The notes under the pieces: generated by a model
Databases searched by the model: none
What the model was told of the DNA's origin: nothing
Seen by the model: the letters and a program-made list of their open reading frames with translations, nothing else
Position numbers and translations under genes: made by a program
Part shown: in pieces, positions 26,634 to 35,397 of the stretch
Layout: each line of letters begins with the position of its first letter
Numbering within the stretch: the first letter of the stretch is position 1
Assembly: GCA_005799745.1 (NCBI GenBank)
Contig: SYFY01000203.1
Span: 36,006-100,005 of the forward strand
From: Gammaproteobacteria bacterium
Lineage (GTDB): Bacteria; Pseudomonadota; Gammaproteobacteria; Pseudomonadales; Azotimanducaceae
Reading direction: 5' to 3'
Length of the DNA stretch: 64,000 nucleotides

Positions 26634-27767
26634 ATGCAAATAGGGGTGCTCCGGGAAACCCTTCCGGGAGAATTGCGCGCGGCAATCACGCCGGCAAGCG
26701 CGAAAAAACTGATTGGTAAAGGCATCAGCATTGCCGTTGAAAGTGGTCTTGGCGAACCTTCGGGTTATCGCGACGCCGACTACACGGCCGCAGGTGTAAG
26801 CCTGAAAGATCGCGCGACGCTGCTTCGGGAAAGCGATGTCGTGATGCGGGTGCGCAAGCCTTCGGTTGAAGACATTGCTCAACTGAAGAAAGGTAGTGTA
26901 CACGTCAGCTTCCTCGACCCGTTTAACGAGCGGGCGCTTGTAGAAGCAATGGCCAATCAGGGCGTCACCGCCATCTCCATGGAGATGATTCCGCGGACCA
27001 CACGTGCCCAGAAGATGGATGCACTGTCCTCGCAGGCGAACCTTGCGGGATACGTGATGGTTATTCAGGCGGCGTACCACAGCCCGAAGATCTTTCCGAT
27101 GATGATGACACCTGCTGGCACCATCGCGCCGGCCCGTGTTTTCGTGATTGGCGCTGGTGTTGCCGGTCTTCAAGCGATTGCGACCGCGAAACGACTCGGT
27201 GCGCGCGTGGAAGCCTTTGATACCCGGCCTGTGGTTGCTGAACAGGTGCGTTCACTCGGTGCCAAGTTCGTTGAAATTGACCTCGGTGACGTGGGCCAGA
27301 CCGCGCAGGGTTATGCGAAGGAACTGACGCCTGAGCAGGTCGAAATGCAGAAGCAGGGCCAGGCCAAGGTCATCGCGCAGTCCGATATCGTGATCACCAC
27401 CGCCCAGGTTTTCGGGCGACCGGCACCACGAATTGTCTCCCGTGATGTTGTGGAATCCATGCAGCCCGGCAGTGTCGTCATCGACATGGCGGTTGAATCC
27501 GGTGGCAACGTTGAAGGTTCTGTGGCGGGTCAAGTGGTCGACGTCAACGGCGTAAAAGTCGTGGGGATCACCAACCTGCCGTCGGAAGTTGCGCGTAATG
27601 CCAGCGACATGTACTCGGCCAACCTCTACAACCTAATCGACGAGTTCTGGGATAAAGAGAAATCGATTCTCGATCTCGATCCCGCTGACGACATCATCAA
27701 GGGGTGTGTAATCACCCGTGATGGACAAGTCGTCAACCCCGTCATCATCAACCATTACGCGAGGTAA
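26634..27767 (+). CDS. pntAA: NAD(P) transhydrogenase subunit alpha part 1
   Basis: A 377-residue soluble NAD(H)-binding domain I. Starts MQIGVLRETLPGELRAAITP, close to alanine-dehydrogenase/PntA N-termini. Further marks are AMANQGVTAISMEMIPR, RTTRAQKMDALSSQANLAGY, the Rossmann VIGAGVAGLQAIATAKRLGA, AFDTRPVVAEQVRSLG, and AVESGGNVEGS. It hands hydride to PntB across the membrane, forming NADPH using the proton gradient. It is the first of three adjacent genes; the split alpha subunit resembles the Rhodospirillum-type arrangement. Confidence 0.95.
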   Translation: MQIGVLRETLPGELRAAITPASAKKLIGKGISIAVESGLGEPSGYRDADYTAAGVSLKDRATLLRESDVVMRVRKPSVEDIAQLKKGSVHVSFLDPFNERALVEAMANQGVTAISMEMIPRTTRAQKMDALSSQANLAGYVMVIQAAYHSPKIFPMMMTPAGTIAPARVFVIGAGVAGLQAIATAKRLGARVEAFDTRPVVAEQVRSLGAKFVEIDLGDVGQTAQGYAKELTPEQVEMQKQGQAKVIAQSDIVITTAQVFGRPAPRIVSRDVVESMQPGSVVIDMAVESGGNVEGSVAGQVVDVNGVKVVGITNLPSEVARNASDMYSANLYNLIDEFWDKEKSILDLDPADDIIKGCVITRDGQVVNPVIINHYAR

Positions 27768-27770
27768 GAC

Positions 27771-28067
27771 ATGGACGCGATTTTTCTTGCCTACATCCTG
27801 GTTCTGTCGATTTTCCTGGGCTTTGAGCTGATTTCGAAGGTTCCAGCGACACTGCACACACCCCTTATGTCTGGCGCCAACGCGGTGTCGGGTATCACGG
27901 TGGTCGGGGCGATCCTCTCAGCGGGCAGCGGTGCACACATCATGGCCAACATTCTCGGCGGTATCGCTGTGGCGTTGGCAATGATCAACGTCGTGGGCGG
28001 TTATGTGGTCACTGATCGTATGTTGTCCATGTTCAAGAAAAAAGATACTTCGAAGGGAGGCAAATAA
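27771..28067 (+). CDS. pntAB: NAD(P) transhydrogenase subunit alpha part 2
   Basis: A 98-residue membrane piece with three hydrophobic helices. IFLGFELISKVPATLHTPLMSGANAVSG is split across helices 1 and 2, and LGGIAVALAMINVVGGYVVTDRML forms helix 3 with its exit. It completes domain II of the proton channel together with PntB. It begins 3 bp after pntAA and ends directly against the pntB start. Confidence 0.95.
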   Translation: MDAIFLAYILVLSIFLGFELISKVPATLHTPLMSGANAVSGITVVGAILSAGSGAHIMANILGGIAVALAMINVVGGYVVTDRMLSMFKKKDTSKGGK

Positions 28068-29432
28068 GTGAGCCTCGAACTCGTCAATCTGGGATACATC
28101 ATATCGGCGGTGCTCTTCATCTTCGGTTTGAAGATGTTGTCATCGCCTGCCACCGCGGTACGCGGCAACTACATTTCCGCGTGGGCGATGTTGATCGCCA
28201 TCGTCATGACGCTGGTCGACTTCAGGGTCATCACTTATGAAGCGCTGATCATTGGTGCGGTCGTCGGCACCATCATTGGCTGGTATGCGGCGGTCAAAGT
28301 CGAAATGACCAAGATGCCGGAAATGGTTGCGGCCTTTAACGGTTCAGGTGGTCTTTCGAGCCTCTTGGTCGGTTGGGCAGCGATGTATGAGCCGGGCAAC
28401 ACCTGGTTCATCCTGAGCACGATTGCATTGTCGATTTTAATCGGCGGTGTGACGTTTACCGGCTCGATCCTCGCGTGGCTCAAGCTGGCGGAAATGGTGA
28501 CCGGCAAACCGATCGTCTTCGGCGCACAGCGCATTGTTAACGCACTGGTGCTCGTCGGCATCATCGTGTGCAGCGTCATGTTGTGTCTCGAGCCTGCTGT
28601 GGATTCGCCTTGGCTTTATGCGTTGATCGTGCTGAGTCTTATCTTCGGCGTCATGGCCGTGCTGCCGATCGGTGGTGCAGACATGCCGGTCGTGATCTCA
28701 CTGCTCAACAGCTACTCCGGTCTTGCCGCGTGTGCTGCAGGCTTCGCGATCAACAACAACATCCTCATCGTTGCCGGCGCGCTGGTCGGCGCATCGGGCA
28801 TCATCCTCACGCAGATCATGTGTAAGGCGATGAACCGCTCGCTCGCGAACGTATTGTTCTCCGGTTTTGGCGCAGTGAAGGTTGCATCGAAAGTTGAAGG
28901 CGAAGTGAAGCCCATCAACGCAGAAGACGCTTATCTGATTCTCGAATCCGCTTCGACCGTGACCTTCGTTCCCGGTTACGGCATGGCGGTCGCGCAAGCC
29001 CAACATGTGGTGCGCGAACTCGGCGAACTCCTCGAAAAGAACGGCGCGGAAGTGACTTATGCCATTCACCCGGTCGCGGGTCGTATGCCCGGTCACATGA
29101 ACGTGTTGTTGGCAGAAGCCAACGTCCCTTATGACCAGCTGGTCGAAATGGAGGACATCAACCGACGCATCAACAACGTGGATGTAGCGGTGGTGATTGG
29201 TGCCAACGACGTGGTGAACCCGGCGGCACGTAACGATGAGAACAGCCCGATCTACGGTATGCCCATCATCAACGTTGACCAGGCACGCACAGTGTTCGTG
29301 CTCAAGCGATCAATGGCGTCCGGCTTCTCCGGAGTCGACAATCCGCTGTTCTTCGGTGAAAACACCCGCATGTTGTTTGGTGATGCCAAACAGTCCATCG
29401 CGGGATTGGTCGCGCAGTTCAAGGGTCCATAG
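28068..29432 (+). CDS. pntB: NAD(P) transhydrogenase subunit beta
   Basis: A 454-residue subunit with an N-terminal membrane region (about 8 helices, including FNGSGGLSSLLVGWAAM) and a C-terminal NADP(H)-binding domain III. Domain III marks: VPGYGMAVAQAQHVVREL, HPVAGRMPGHMNVLLAEANVPY, VVIGANDVVNPAA, and KRSMASGFSGVDNPLFF. It starts with GTG at 28068 directly after the pntAB stop (TAAGTG), implying coupling. Transcription ends at the strong hairpin just downstream. Confidence 0.96.
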   Translation: MSLELVNLGYIISAVLFIFGLKMLSSPATAVRGNYISAWAMLIAIVMTLVDFRVITYEALIIGAVVGTIIGWYAAVKVEMTKMPEMVAAFNGSGGLSSLLVGWAAMYEPGNTWFILSTIALSILIGGVTFTGSILAWLKLAEMVTGKPIVFGAQRIVNALVLVGIIVCSVMLCLEPAVDSPWLYALIVLSLIFGVMAVLPIGGADMPVVISLLNSYSGLAACAAGFAINNNILIVAGALVGASGIILTQIMCKAMNRSLANVLFSGFGAVKVASKVEGEVKPINAEDAYLILESASTVTFVPGYGMAVAQAQHVVRELGELLEKNGAEVTYAIHPVAGRMPGHMNVLLAEANVPYDQLVEMEDINRRINNVDVAVVIGANDVVNPAARNDENSPIYGMPIINVDQARTVFVLKRSMASGFSGVDNPLFFGENTRMLFGDAKQSIAGLVAQFKGP

Positions 29433-29451
29433 GACCCAAGCATTGCGACGT

Positions 29452-29480
29452 AAAAAAGCGGCCCTCGGGCCGCTTTTTTT
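29452..29480 (+). terminator. Intrinsic terminator of the pnt operon
   Basis: AAAAAAGCGGCC, loop CTCG, GGCCGCTTTTTTT: a GC stem with a stable tetraloop flanked by an A run and a T run. The symmetry makes it functional on both strands, so it can also end the convergent gene at 29496. Confidence 0.95.
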
Positions 29481-29495
29481 CCGGGGTCTCCAGCG

Positions 29496-29990
29496 TTACA
29501 GCGGAGTTTTCACACCCGAATAGCGGTAGGTGACGTGCTGTTTCGTTTCACCGGCGGCACTCGACAATCGATAGGGCAAACCATCATCCACCCCGACGTT
29601 GATTCGGGTTTGTACGGCGGGAATGCCGCTACCTGGTACTTCGACGGTGTAGGTGAACGCGCGGGTACGAACCCCTTGTACAGTCTCTTCGCCTGCTGCC
29701 GTGCATCCTGTCACTTTGATCTCGCCAGCTCGGAGGGAATCGATGGTTTTGCGCTCTGTCTCATCCATGTTGAAAGGCGCAGGCATCCATTCGCCAGCGT
29801 TTTTCATGAAGAACTTGCCATCGACCTTGAGGAATTCAGTTTCGAAGTCGTCGAGTTTGGAGACCGCGTGCCACGCGGGCGCCGCGATCTTCGCCTCACT
29901 CAACTCCACCAGAATCGTGCAGGCAGGATCGAGCGCCAGAGAAAGTGGCGAAGCGATTGTCAGTAAAGTGGTGAGAACGGTTCGTTTCAT
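29496..29990 (-). CDS. Secreted hypothetical protein
   Basis: A 164-residue protein from the ATG at 29990, which has AGGAGG upstream at good spacing; an extension to 30035 lacks this. N-terminal signal peptide MKRTVLTTLLTIASPLSLA. The mature part has WHAVSKLDDFETEFLKVDGKFF, AGEIKVTGCTAAGEE and TRAFTYTVEVPGSGIPAVQTRINVG in pieces, giving an all-beta periplasmic look with two cysteines. It may be a small lipid- or ligand-binding beta-sheet protein. No family is recognised with certainty. Confidence 0.7.
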   Translation of the reverse strand: MKRTVLTTLLTIASPLSLALDPACTILVELSEAKIAAPAWHAVSKLDDFETEFLKVDGKFFMKNAGEWMPAPFNMDETERKTIDSLRAGEIKVTGCTAAGEETVQGVRTRAFTYTVEVPGSGIPAVQTRINVGVDDGLPYRLSSAAGETKQHVTYRYSGVKTPL

Positions 29991-30157
29991 CACAAAGACC
30001 TCCTGGTCGGGGAATAACGGCGGTGCAATCTTCACTGAAGCTCTTCACTTCAGTATAGGTGAGCACGTGCAACTTCGTGGCGCGTAATTGCGACCTGGTG
30101 GTCCTGAGACTTCAGTCGGTCGTATGATCAATACCCGATCCTCTCGTGGAGAACGCC

Positions 30158-30835
30158 ATGATCGAAGTCCTCGGTGCTGGACTGATTCTGCTGATTTCCC
30201 ACTTTGCTCTATCGAGCACCGCGCTCCGCCCTGCGCTGGTTAAGGCTGTTGGCGAGCAAGGATTCCTCGGTGTTTATTCCCTTGTTGCGGCAGGTTCAAT
30301 CGGGCTGCTGATATGGACTTATGGCAGCGTGCCGCGCCTTGATTACGCGTGGTTTCCCGATCCCGCGCTGTTCTGGGTACCTAAGGTGGTCATGCCGATT
30401 GCCATGATCTTTCTGCTCGGCGGATTTCTCGTGCTGAATCCGACGCAGGTCGGTGCGGAGAAAATTCTCGATAGTGGCGTCAACCCTCGAGGCCTCGTAC
30501 GCATCACACGCCATCCGTTTCTGTGGTCAGTCATCCTCTGGGCGCTGTCTCATATCATTGTGAACGGCGATTATGTCTCAATCGTTTTCTTTGGAACGTT
30601 CCTCGCGTTGGCCGGTATTGGCACAGTGCTGCTTGACCACAAGAAGGCCCAGAAACTCGGCGATAAGTGGGCGCCGTTTGCGGCTGTCACATCGAATATC
30701 CCGTTTGGTGCGGTGTTTTCAGGATGCGGGAAATTGGTGCTTTCGGAACTGGTGTTGCCGGTGTTGATTGGCCTGGTGGGCTATGGCGCGGTGTGGTTCC
30801 TGCACGAGTGGATTGCAGGCGTGCCGGTCTTCTGA
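30158..30835 (+). CDS. NnrU family membrane protein
   Basis: A 225-residue membrane protein from the ATG at 30158 (GGAG 6 bases upstream); a GTG at 30146 is also in frame but less well placed. About six to seven hydrophobic helices. LILLISHFALSSTALRPALV near the start (in two parts), ITRHPFLWSVILWALSHI and DHKKAQKLGDKW are typical of NnrU proteins, relatives of isoprenylcysteine methyltransferase-like membrane proteins associated with nitrite/NO metabolism in some denitrifiers. No denitrification genes are in the window, so the role here is open. Confidence 0.85.
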   Translation: MIEVLGAGLILLISHFALSSTALRPALVKAVGEQGFLGVYSLVAAGSIGLLIWTYGSVPRLDYAWFPDPALFWVPKVVMPIAMIFLLGGFLVLNPTQVGAEKILDSGVNPRGLVRITRHPFLWSVILWALSHIIVNGDYVSIVFFGTFLALAGIGTVLLDHKKAQKLGDKWAPFAAVTSNIPFGAVFSGCGKLVLSELVLPVLIGLVGYGAVWFLHEWIAGVPVF

Positions 30836-30847
30836 TGCCCCTTTGTC

Positions 30848-30888
30848 AGCGAGTCATGGTTAGCGAGTCAGGGTTAGCGAGTCAGGAC
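30848..30888. repeat. Three-copy 14-bp tandem repeat
   Basis: AGCGAGTCATGGTT, AGCGAGTCAGGGTT and AGCGAGTCAGGAC in direct succession, between the nnrU stop and the 3' end of the hydrolase gene, running over the hydrolase stop codon (30882-30884). Confidence 0.85.
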
Positions 30889-31478
30889 AGTGAGGCTTCC
30901 ACCGCCGCGGACAAGCCCTCCTCCTGACCCATAAAGAAGTGGTCTGCATCTTCGACACAGTGAGCGTTCACGCCGGACAGAGCCCCGAGTGCATCTTCAT
31001 CGATGAACGAATCTGCATCACCCCACACCGCGTGAACTGGGCAGGTTGGTGTCGGCCCTTCAAAGGGCATCATGCCGACGGGTGGTGCGATCAGCAGCAA
31101 CCGGGCAAGTCCGGGCGTGCTGCCAGCAACTCGCCAGGCGATGTTCGAGCCAAAGGAATACCCGCCGAGGAGGACCTGATCCGGCTGGTGAGTCGTCCTG
31201 AGCCATTCGAGCACAGCGGCAAGATCGTCGACTTCGCCAGCACCACCGGTGTGTGATCCGGCGCTGCGTCCGACCCCGCGGAAGTTGAACCGCACGACGT
31301 TGATCTTTCGATACAAGAGCACGATGGCCGCGGTGTCGATGACGCCATCGTGCATACTGCCGCCATAGAGCGGGTGCGGATGGCAGAGCACGGCCCAGAG
31401 GTTGTTGCCACCGTCGGGCTGATCGACCATGACTTCGATTGAGCCGGCAGGTCCGGCAATGTCTAGATAGTTCTTCAT
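30882..31478 (-). CDS. Alpha/beta hydrolase of the short carboxylesterase-like type
   Basis: A 198-residue alpha/beta hydrolase. LCHPHPLYGGSMHDGV near residue 30 is the typical oxyanion region of the small 'PHP' hydrolases, FNFRGVGRSAGSH follows strand 4, and GGYSFGSNIA is the nucleophile elbow (G-Y-S-F-G). WGDADSFIDED gives a candidate Asp and EDADHFFMG the catalytic His. The substrate is unknown. The 3' end lies within the short tandem repeat. It diverges from the ABC-ATPase gene at 31577. Confidence 0.85.
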   Translation of the reverse strand: MKNYLDIAGPAGSIEVMVDQPDGGNNLWAVLCHPHPLYGGSMHDGVIDTAAIVLLYRKINVVRFNFRGVGRSAGSHTGGAGEVDDLAAVLEWLRTTHQPDQVLLGGYSFGSNIAWRVAGSTPGLARLLLIAPPVGMMPFEGPTPTCPVHAVWGDADSFIDEDALGALSGVNAHCVEDADHFFMGQEEGLSAAVEASLS

Positions 31479-31576
31479 AGCCGGATGGTATCACTGGACT
31501 CTCTGATTCGGTCCCCCTTGAAATTTGCTGGCAAGTCCTTACCTTGCCGGCTCCTGCAGTGACAGCGGAGAAAAGG

Positions 31577-32476
31577 ATGTTGGAGGCAGTACGTCTGTCC
31601 CGTCGTTATGGAGATTTCGTCGCCGTTGACGAAGTATCCTTCGCGATCAAACCGGGAGAGGTCGTTGGTTTGCTCGGCCACAACGGTGCGGGCAAGACCA
31701 CGATCATGAAAATGCTCACGGCCTATCTGGAGCCCTCATCCGGCAGTGTGCTTATTGACGGGCAGGATGTGACGGCCGATCCAGAGGCTGCCCATCGGCA
31801 GATTGGTTACCTTCCTGAGAGCTTGCCGGTTTATCCGGAACTTACTGTGGCCGACTACCTGGCCTATGCGGCACGTTTGCGAGGCCTTGATCCCGCGGCG
31901 GTGGTTCCACCTGCAGTGCGTGCAACAGAGCTTGAAGCCCGCTTGCTCGATCCCATCGCAACACTCTCACGCGGATTCAGGCAACGTGTGGGCGTGGCTC
32001 AAGCCATCTTGCACAAACCCCGATTCCTGATTCTTGATGAACCGACTAACGGGCTCGATCCGTCGCAGACCCAACACATGCGTACGCTCATTCGGCAACT
32101 GGCTGAACACGCCACCGTTATTCTCTCGACTCACATCATGCAAGAGGTTAAGGCGGTATGTGATCGGGCGTTGATCCTGCGTCAAGGCAAGCTCGTGGTG
32201 GATGAACGGCTTTCTGACCTAGTGCATACGAGCACGCTCCGGGTCAGGGCCACCGGCTCTGATATCGGTGCGGTGCTCGCGGGTGTTGAAGGGGTTACCC
32301 GCCAGTCACAGGACGACGGTGCCTGGCTGGTTGAAGTCAGTGGTTCGGTGGAAGACGGCGTGGCCGCGATTGCACGTGCCCTCATCGGCGCGGGCGCGGC
32401 CATTCGCGAAATCGCACCCATTCAACAGGACCTTGAAACGGTCTTCCGTCGCGTCAACGAGGAGGTTGCAGCATGA
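31577..32476 (+). CDS. ABC transporter ATP-binding protein (GldA-like)
   Basis: A 299-residue ATPase from the ATG at 31577, which has GGAGAAAAGG upstream; a TTG start at 31544 is possible but weaker. Walker A GHNGAGKTT, signature LSRGFRQR, Walker B FLILDEPTNGLD and switch STHIM are all intact. The C-terminal 80 residues are the ABC-2-type extension. It would drive the fused permease encoded next, with which it shares an ATGA overlap. This gene set is like gliding-motility GldA/F/G but is widespread in non-gliding bacteria. Confidence 0.93.
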   Translation: MLEAVRLSRRYGDFVAVDEVSFAIKPGEVVGLLGHNGAGKTTIMKMLTAYLEPSSGSVLIDGQDVTADPEAAHRQIGYLPESLPVYPELTVADYLAYAARLRGLDPAAVVPPAVRATELEARLLDPIATLSRGFRQRVGVAQAILHKPRFLILDEPTNGLDPSQTQHMRTLIRQLAEHATVILSTHIMQEVKAVCDRALILRQGKLVVDERLSDLVHTSTLRVRATGSDIGAVLAGVEGVTRQSQDDGAWLVEVSGSVEDGVAAIARALIGAGAAIREIAPIQQDLETVFRRVNEEVAA

Positions 32477-35397
32477 GCCTTCCACGTCTTTCGATCATTC
32501 GTGAGATTGAACGCAAAGAGCTGAACCTGTTCTTCGGCGCGCCCATTGGGTACTTGTTTCTCGCTGCCTTTCTCGCGGTCACGCTATTTGTGTTCTTCTG
32601 GGTCGAAGCTTTTTTTGCACGCAACATCGCTGATGTGCGGCCCATGTTTGAGTGGATGCCGGTACTCATGATCTTCCTTTCATCCGCTATCACCATGCGG
32701 ATGTGGAGTGAAGAGCGCCGTACAGGAACACTGGAGTTTGTGGCTACGTTGCCGGCTTCGACCTGGGAATTTGTACTCGGCAAGTTTCTCGCGTGCTGGA
32801 TATTGCTCGGGCTTGCACTGGTATTGACCTTGCCCATTCCGTTGGTGGTTTCGTTTATCGCCGACCTTGATTGGGGACCGGTGTTTGCGGGCTACCTGGC
32901 GGCGTTGTTGTTAGGCGGCGCTTACCTCGCGATTGGCCTCTATGTCAGCGCACGTTCCGACAGTCAGATCGTCGCACTGATCCTCTCAGCCATTCTCTGC
33001 GGTGTGTTCTACATGCTCGGCTCACCGCTGTTGGTTTCGCTCGCAGGCGGCTGGATTTCAGAACTGTTGCAGTCCATGGGTGCCGGTTCTCGGTTTGAAT
33101 CCATCACACGCGGTGTCTCAGATTTGCGTGATCTTTACTACTACGTCTCCATTGCCTTTGTATTCCTTGCGCTCAATGTCTACGCGCTAACGCGTGAACG
33201 CTGGGCTCATGATGGTAACAAGGCAACTCACCGCAATTGGCTATTCGGCACCGCGCTTCTCGCCGGCAATCTCTTACTCGCGAACGTGTGGCTCGCAGGC
33301 GTCGGCGGAGCCCGGTTTGACCTGACGGAAGGCAGTGTTTACTCCATCTCCGATGCGACCAAGGGTTATCTCGAACAACTCCGCGAACCTTTACTCATTC
33401 GCGGATACTTCAGTGAGAAGACTCATCCGCTGCTCGCCCCACTGGTGCCCCGGATGAAGGACCTTCTTCGCGAGTACGAAGTGGCGGGCAATGGACGTGT
33501 CCGGGTCGAGATCGTCGACCCCGCCGAGGATCCGGAAATTGAGGATGAAGCCAACACGAAATACAGCATTCGTGCGGTGCCGTTCCAGGTGGCAGACCGT
33601 CATCAGGCGAGTCTCGTGAATGCCTACTTCGATGTGCTCGTGTCTTATGGTGACAAGTATGAAGTTCTGGGCTTCCGTGACCTGATTGAACTCAAAGTTG
33701 CTGGCGAATCGGACATCGACATACAGCTGCGTAATCCAGAGTTTGATCTCACCCGCAGCATCAAGAAGGTGTTGTACGGCTTTCAAGGTGGCGACTCGTT
33801 GTTCGCCAGTATGAATGAGCCGGTTACTTTCAAAGCCTATGTCTCGGGTGACGAGAAACTGCCCGAGCAGCTGATTGCCTATCGACCCGCGCTCGACAAG
33901 GCGCTGAACGCATTGACCGAAAAGTCCGAAGGCAAATTCAAAGTTGAGTTTGTGGATCCAGAGGCCGGTGATGAGTCTGTTGCGAATACGATCCTCACAA
34001 AGTACGGCTTTCAGCCCATGGCACTCAGCCTTCTGGATGAAAAGCAGTTCTATTACTACCTGACGCTTGAGCAAGGTGACCTTGTTGTGCAGGTGCCACT
34101 TGCCGAAGGTCTCTCTGAAGAGTCCACCACCAAAGGCATCGAAGAAGGCCTGAAGCGCTTTGCATCTGGCTTACTGAAGCGCGTTGCGTTGGTAACGCCG
34201 ACACCGGTGGGCGGCGAATCACCATTTATGCCGCAACAAGGTAATCAGTTCACGCAGCTGCGTGACTACCTGGCGAACGATTTTGAGGTCGAGTCGACTA
34301 CGCTCGATAGCGGAGTTGTGCCGTCGGGTGTTGAGATGCTCATGATCGTTGATCCCGAAGGCTTGAGCGAAAAGCAGCTCTTCGCGGTGGATCAGTTCCT
34401 TATGCAAGGCGGCACGGTGGTTCTTGCAGCAGCGCCCTTTGATGCAACCGCGAGTGAAAACAGCCTGATGGCAACACCACAAACGACGGGCCTCGAAGAC
34501 TGGCTCAAGTCACATGGTGTTGAAATTGGCGAATCGCTGGTCATGGACCCGCAGAACACGCCGTTCCCGGTGCCTGTTACAAGGCAGGTCAGCGGCTTCA
34601 GCTTCCAAGAGTTGGTGATGCTCGACTACCCCTACTTTGTGGATGTGCGTGGCGAAGGTTTGTCGAACATCGCAGCTTTCCAGGGGTTGCCGCAGCTGAC
34701 CATTCCATGGGCGTCGCCCATCACGCTGACGGACAAAGGCAAGGAAGGCAAAGAAGTCTTTGAACTTTTGCGCTCGAGTGAAGGCGCCTGGGTTTCAACG
34801 GACACCAACGTCATTCCGAAGTTCGACGAGAACGGACTTTCTGCTTTTTCACCTCAAGGTGAGACCGGCAGCAAGCTCATCGCGGCCGGACTCGAAGGGC
34901 GATTCGAATCGTTCTTCAAAGGCAAGAAGTCTCCGTTGCTCGCAGTGGAGAAGAGCAAAGAGCCAGCAGAGGCGGCTTCGCCAGAGGCGGTGAATGCGGA
35001 GGCTGACAAGTCAGCAGACGCACCGGTACCCGCATCGGTCATCGAACACTCGCCAGAATCCGCCCGATTGTTTGTGATCGCCTCGAATGGCTTCGTCGCG
35101 GATCAAACCCTTCGCATGGTGGGTGCGTCCGATGGCACGTTCTACACCGGCACAGTGCAGATGATGTTGAACCTCGTGGATTGGGCGCTGGAAGATCAGA
35201 GCCTCACGGGCATTCGTGCAAGGGGTCACTTCAACCGCACGCTGCCTCCGTTGGAAGCAGGCACTCGCACCACGCTCGAGTACGTAAGTTATCTCCTCGC
35301 ACTGGTGGGCGTGTTTGTCGTGTGGCTGGTGTGGCGACAGATTCGTAGTCGTAAACGTCGTCAGGTGACGGGGTGGATGCAGGGAGGTGTGGCGTGA
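32473..35397 (+). CDS. Fused ABC-2 permease and GldG-like protein
   Basis: A 974-residue protein. Residues 1-245 are an ABC-2 permease with about six helices (for example PIGYLFLAAFLAVTLFVFFW and MWSEERRTGTLEFVATLP). After a further helix near 260-280 the large extracytoplasmic part starts with GGARFDLTEGSVYSISDATKG, the GldG/IFT52-like domain that continues to about 930, including MLMIVDPEGLSEKQLFAVDQ in pieces. The final helix is around 932-955, followed by a basic tail RSRKRRQ. GldF and GldG are usually separate; here the frame is continuous. An Ala/Glu/Pro-rich linker (about 830-860) precedes the last domain part. Confidence 0.88.
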   Translation: MSLPRLSIIREIERKELNLFFGAPIGYLFLAAFLAVTLFVFFWVEAFFARNIADVRPMFEWMPVLMIFLSSAITMRMWSEERRTGTLEFVATLPASTWEFVLGKFLACWILLGLALVLTLPIPLVVSFIADLDWGPVFAGYLAALLLGGAYLAIGLYVSARSDSQIVALILSAILCGVFYMLGSPLLVSLAGGWISELLQSMGAGSRFESITRGVSDLRDLYYYVSIAFVFLALNVYALTRERWAHDGNKATHRNWLFGTALLAGNLLLANVWLAGVGGARFDLTEGSVYSISDATKGYLEQLREPLLIRGYFSEKTHPLLAPLVPRMKDLLREYEVAGNGRVRVEIVDPAEDPEIEDEANTKYSIRAVPFQVADRHQASLVNAYFDVLVSYGDKYEVLGFRDLIELKVAGESDIDIQLRNPEFDLTRSIKKVLYGFQGGDSLFASMNEPVTFKAYVSGDEKLPEQLIAYRPALDKALNALTEKSEGKFKVEFVDPEAGDESVANTILTKYGFQPMALSLLDEKQFYYYLTLEQGDLVVQVPLAEGLSEESTTKGIEEGLKRFASGLLKRVALVTPTPVGGESPFMPQQGNQFTQLRDYLANDFEVESTTLDSGVVPSGVEMLMIVDPEGLSEKQLFAVDQFLMQGGTVVLAAAPFDATASENSLMATPQTTGLEDWLKSHGVEIGESLVMDPQNTPFPVPVTRQVSGFSFQELVMLDYPYFVDVRGEGLSNIAAFQGLPQLTIPWASPITLTDKGKEGKEVFELLRSSEGAWVSTDTNVIPKFDENGLSAFSPQGETGSKLIAAGLEGRFESFFKGKKSPLLAVEKSKEPAEAASPEAVNAEADKSADAPVPASVIEHSPESARLFVIASNGFVADQTLRMVGASDGTFYTGTVQMMLNLVDWALEDQSLTGIRARGHFNRTLPPLEAGTRTTLEYVSYLLALVGVFVVWLVWRQIRSRKRRQVTGWMQGGVA

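Noticed and set aside
28698..29096. 132-codon minus-strand ORF inside pntB
   Set aside because: pntB is unambiguous in this stretch; the antisense product is His/Arg-rich shadow sequence.
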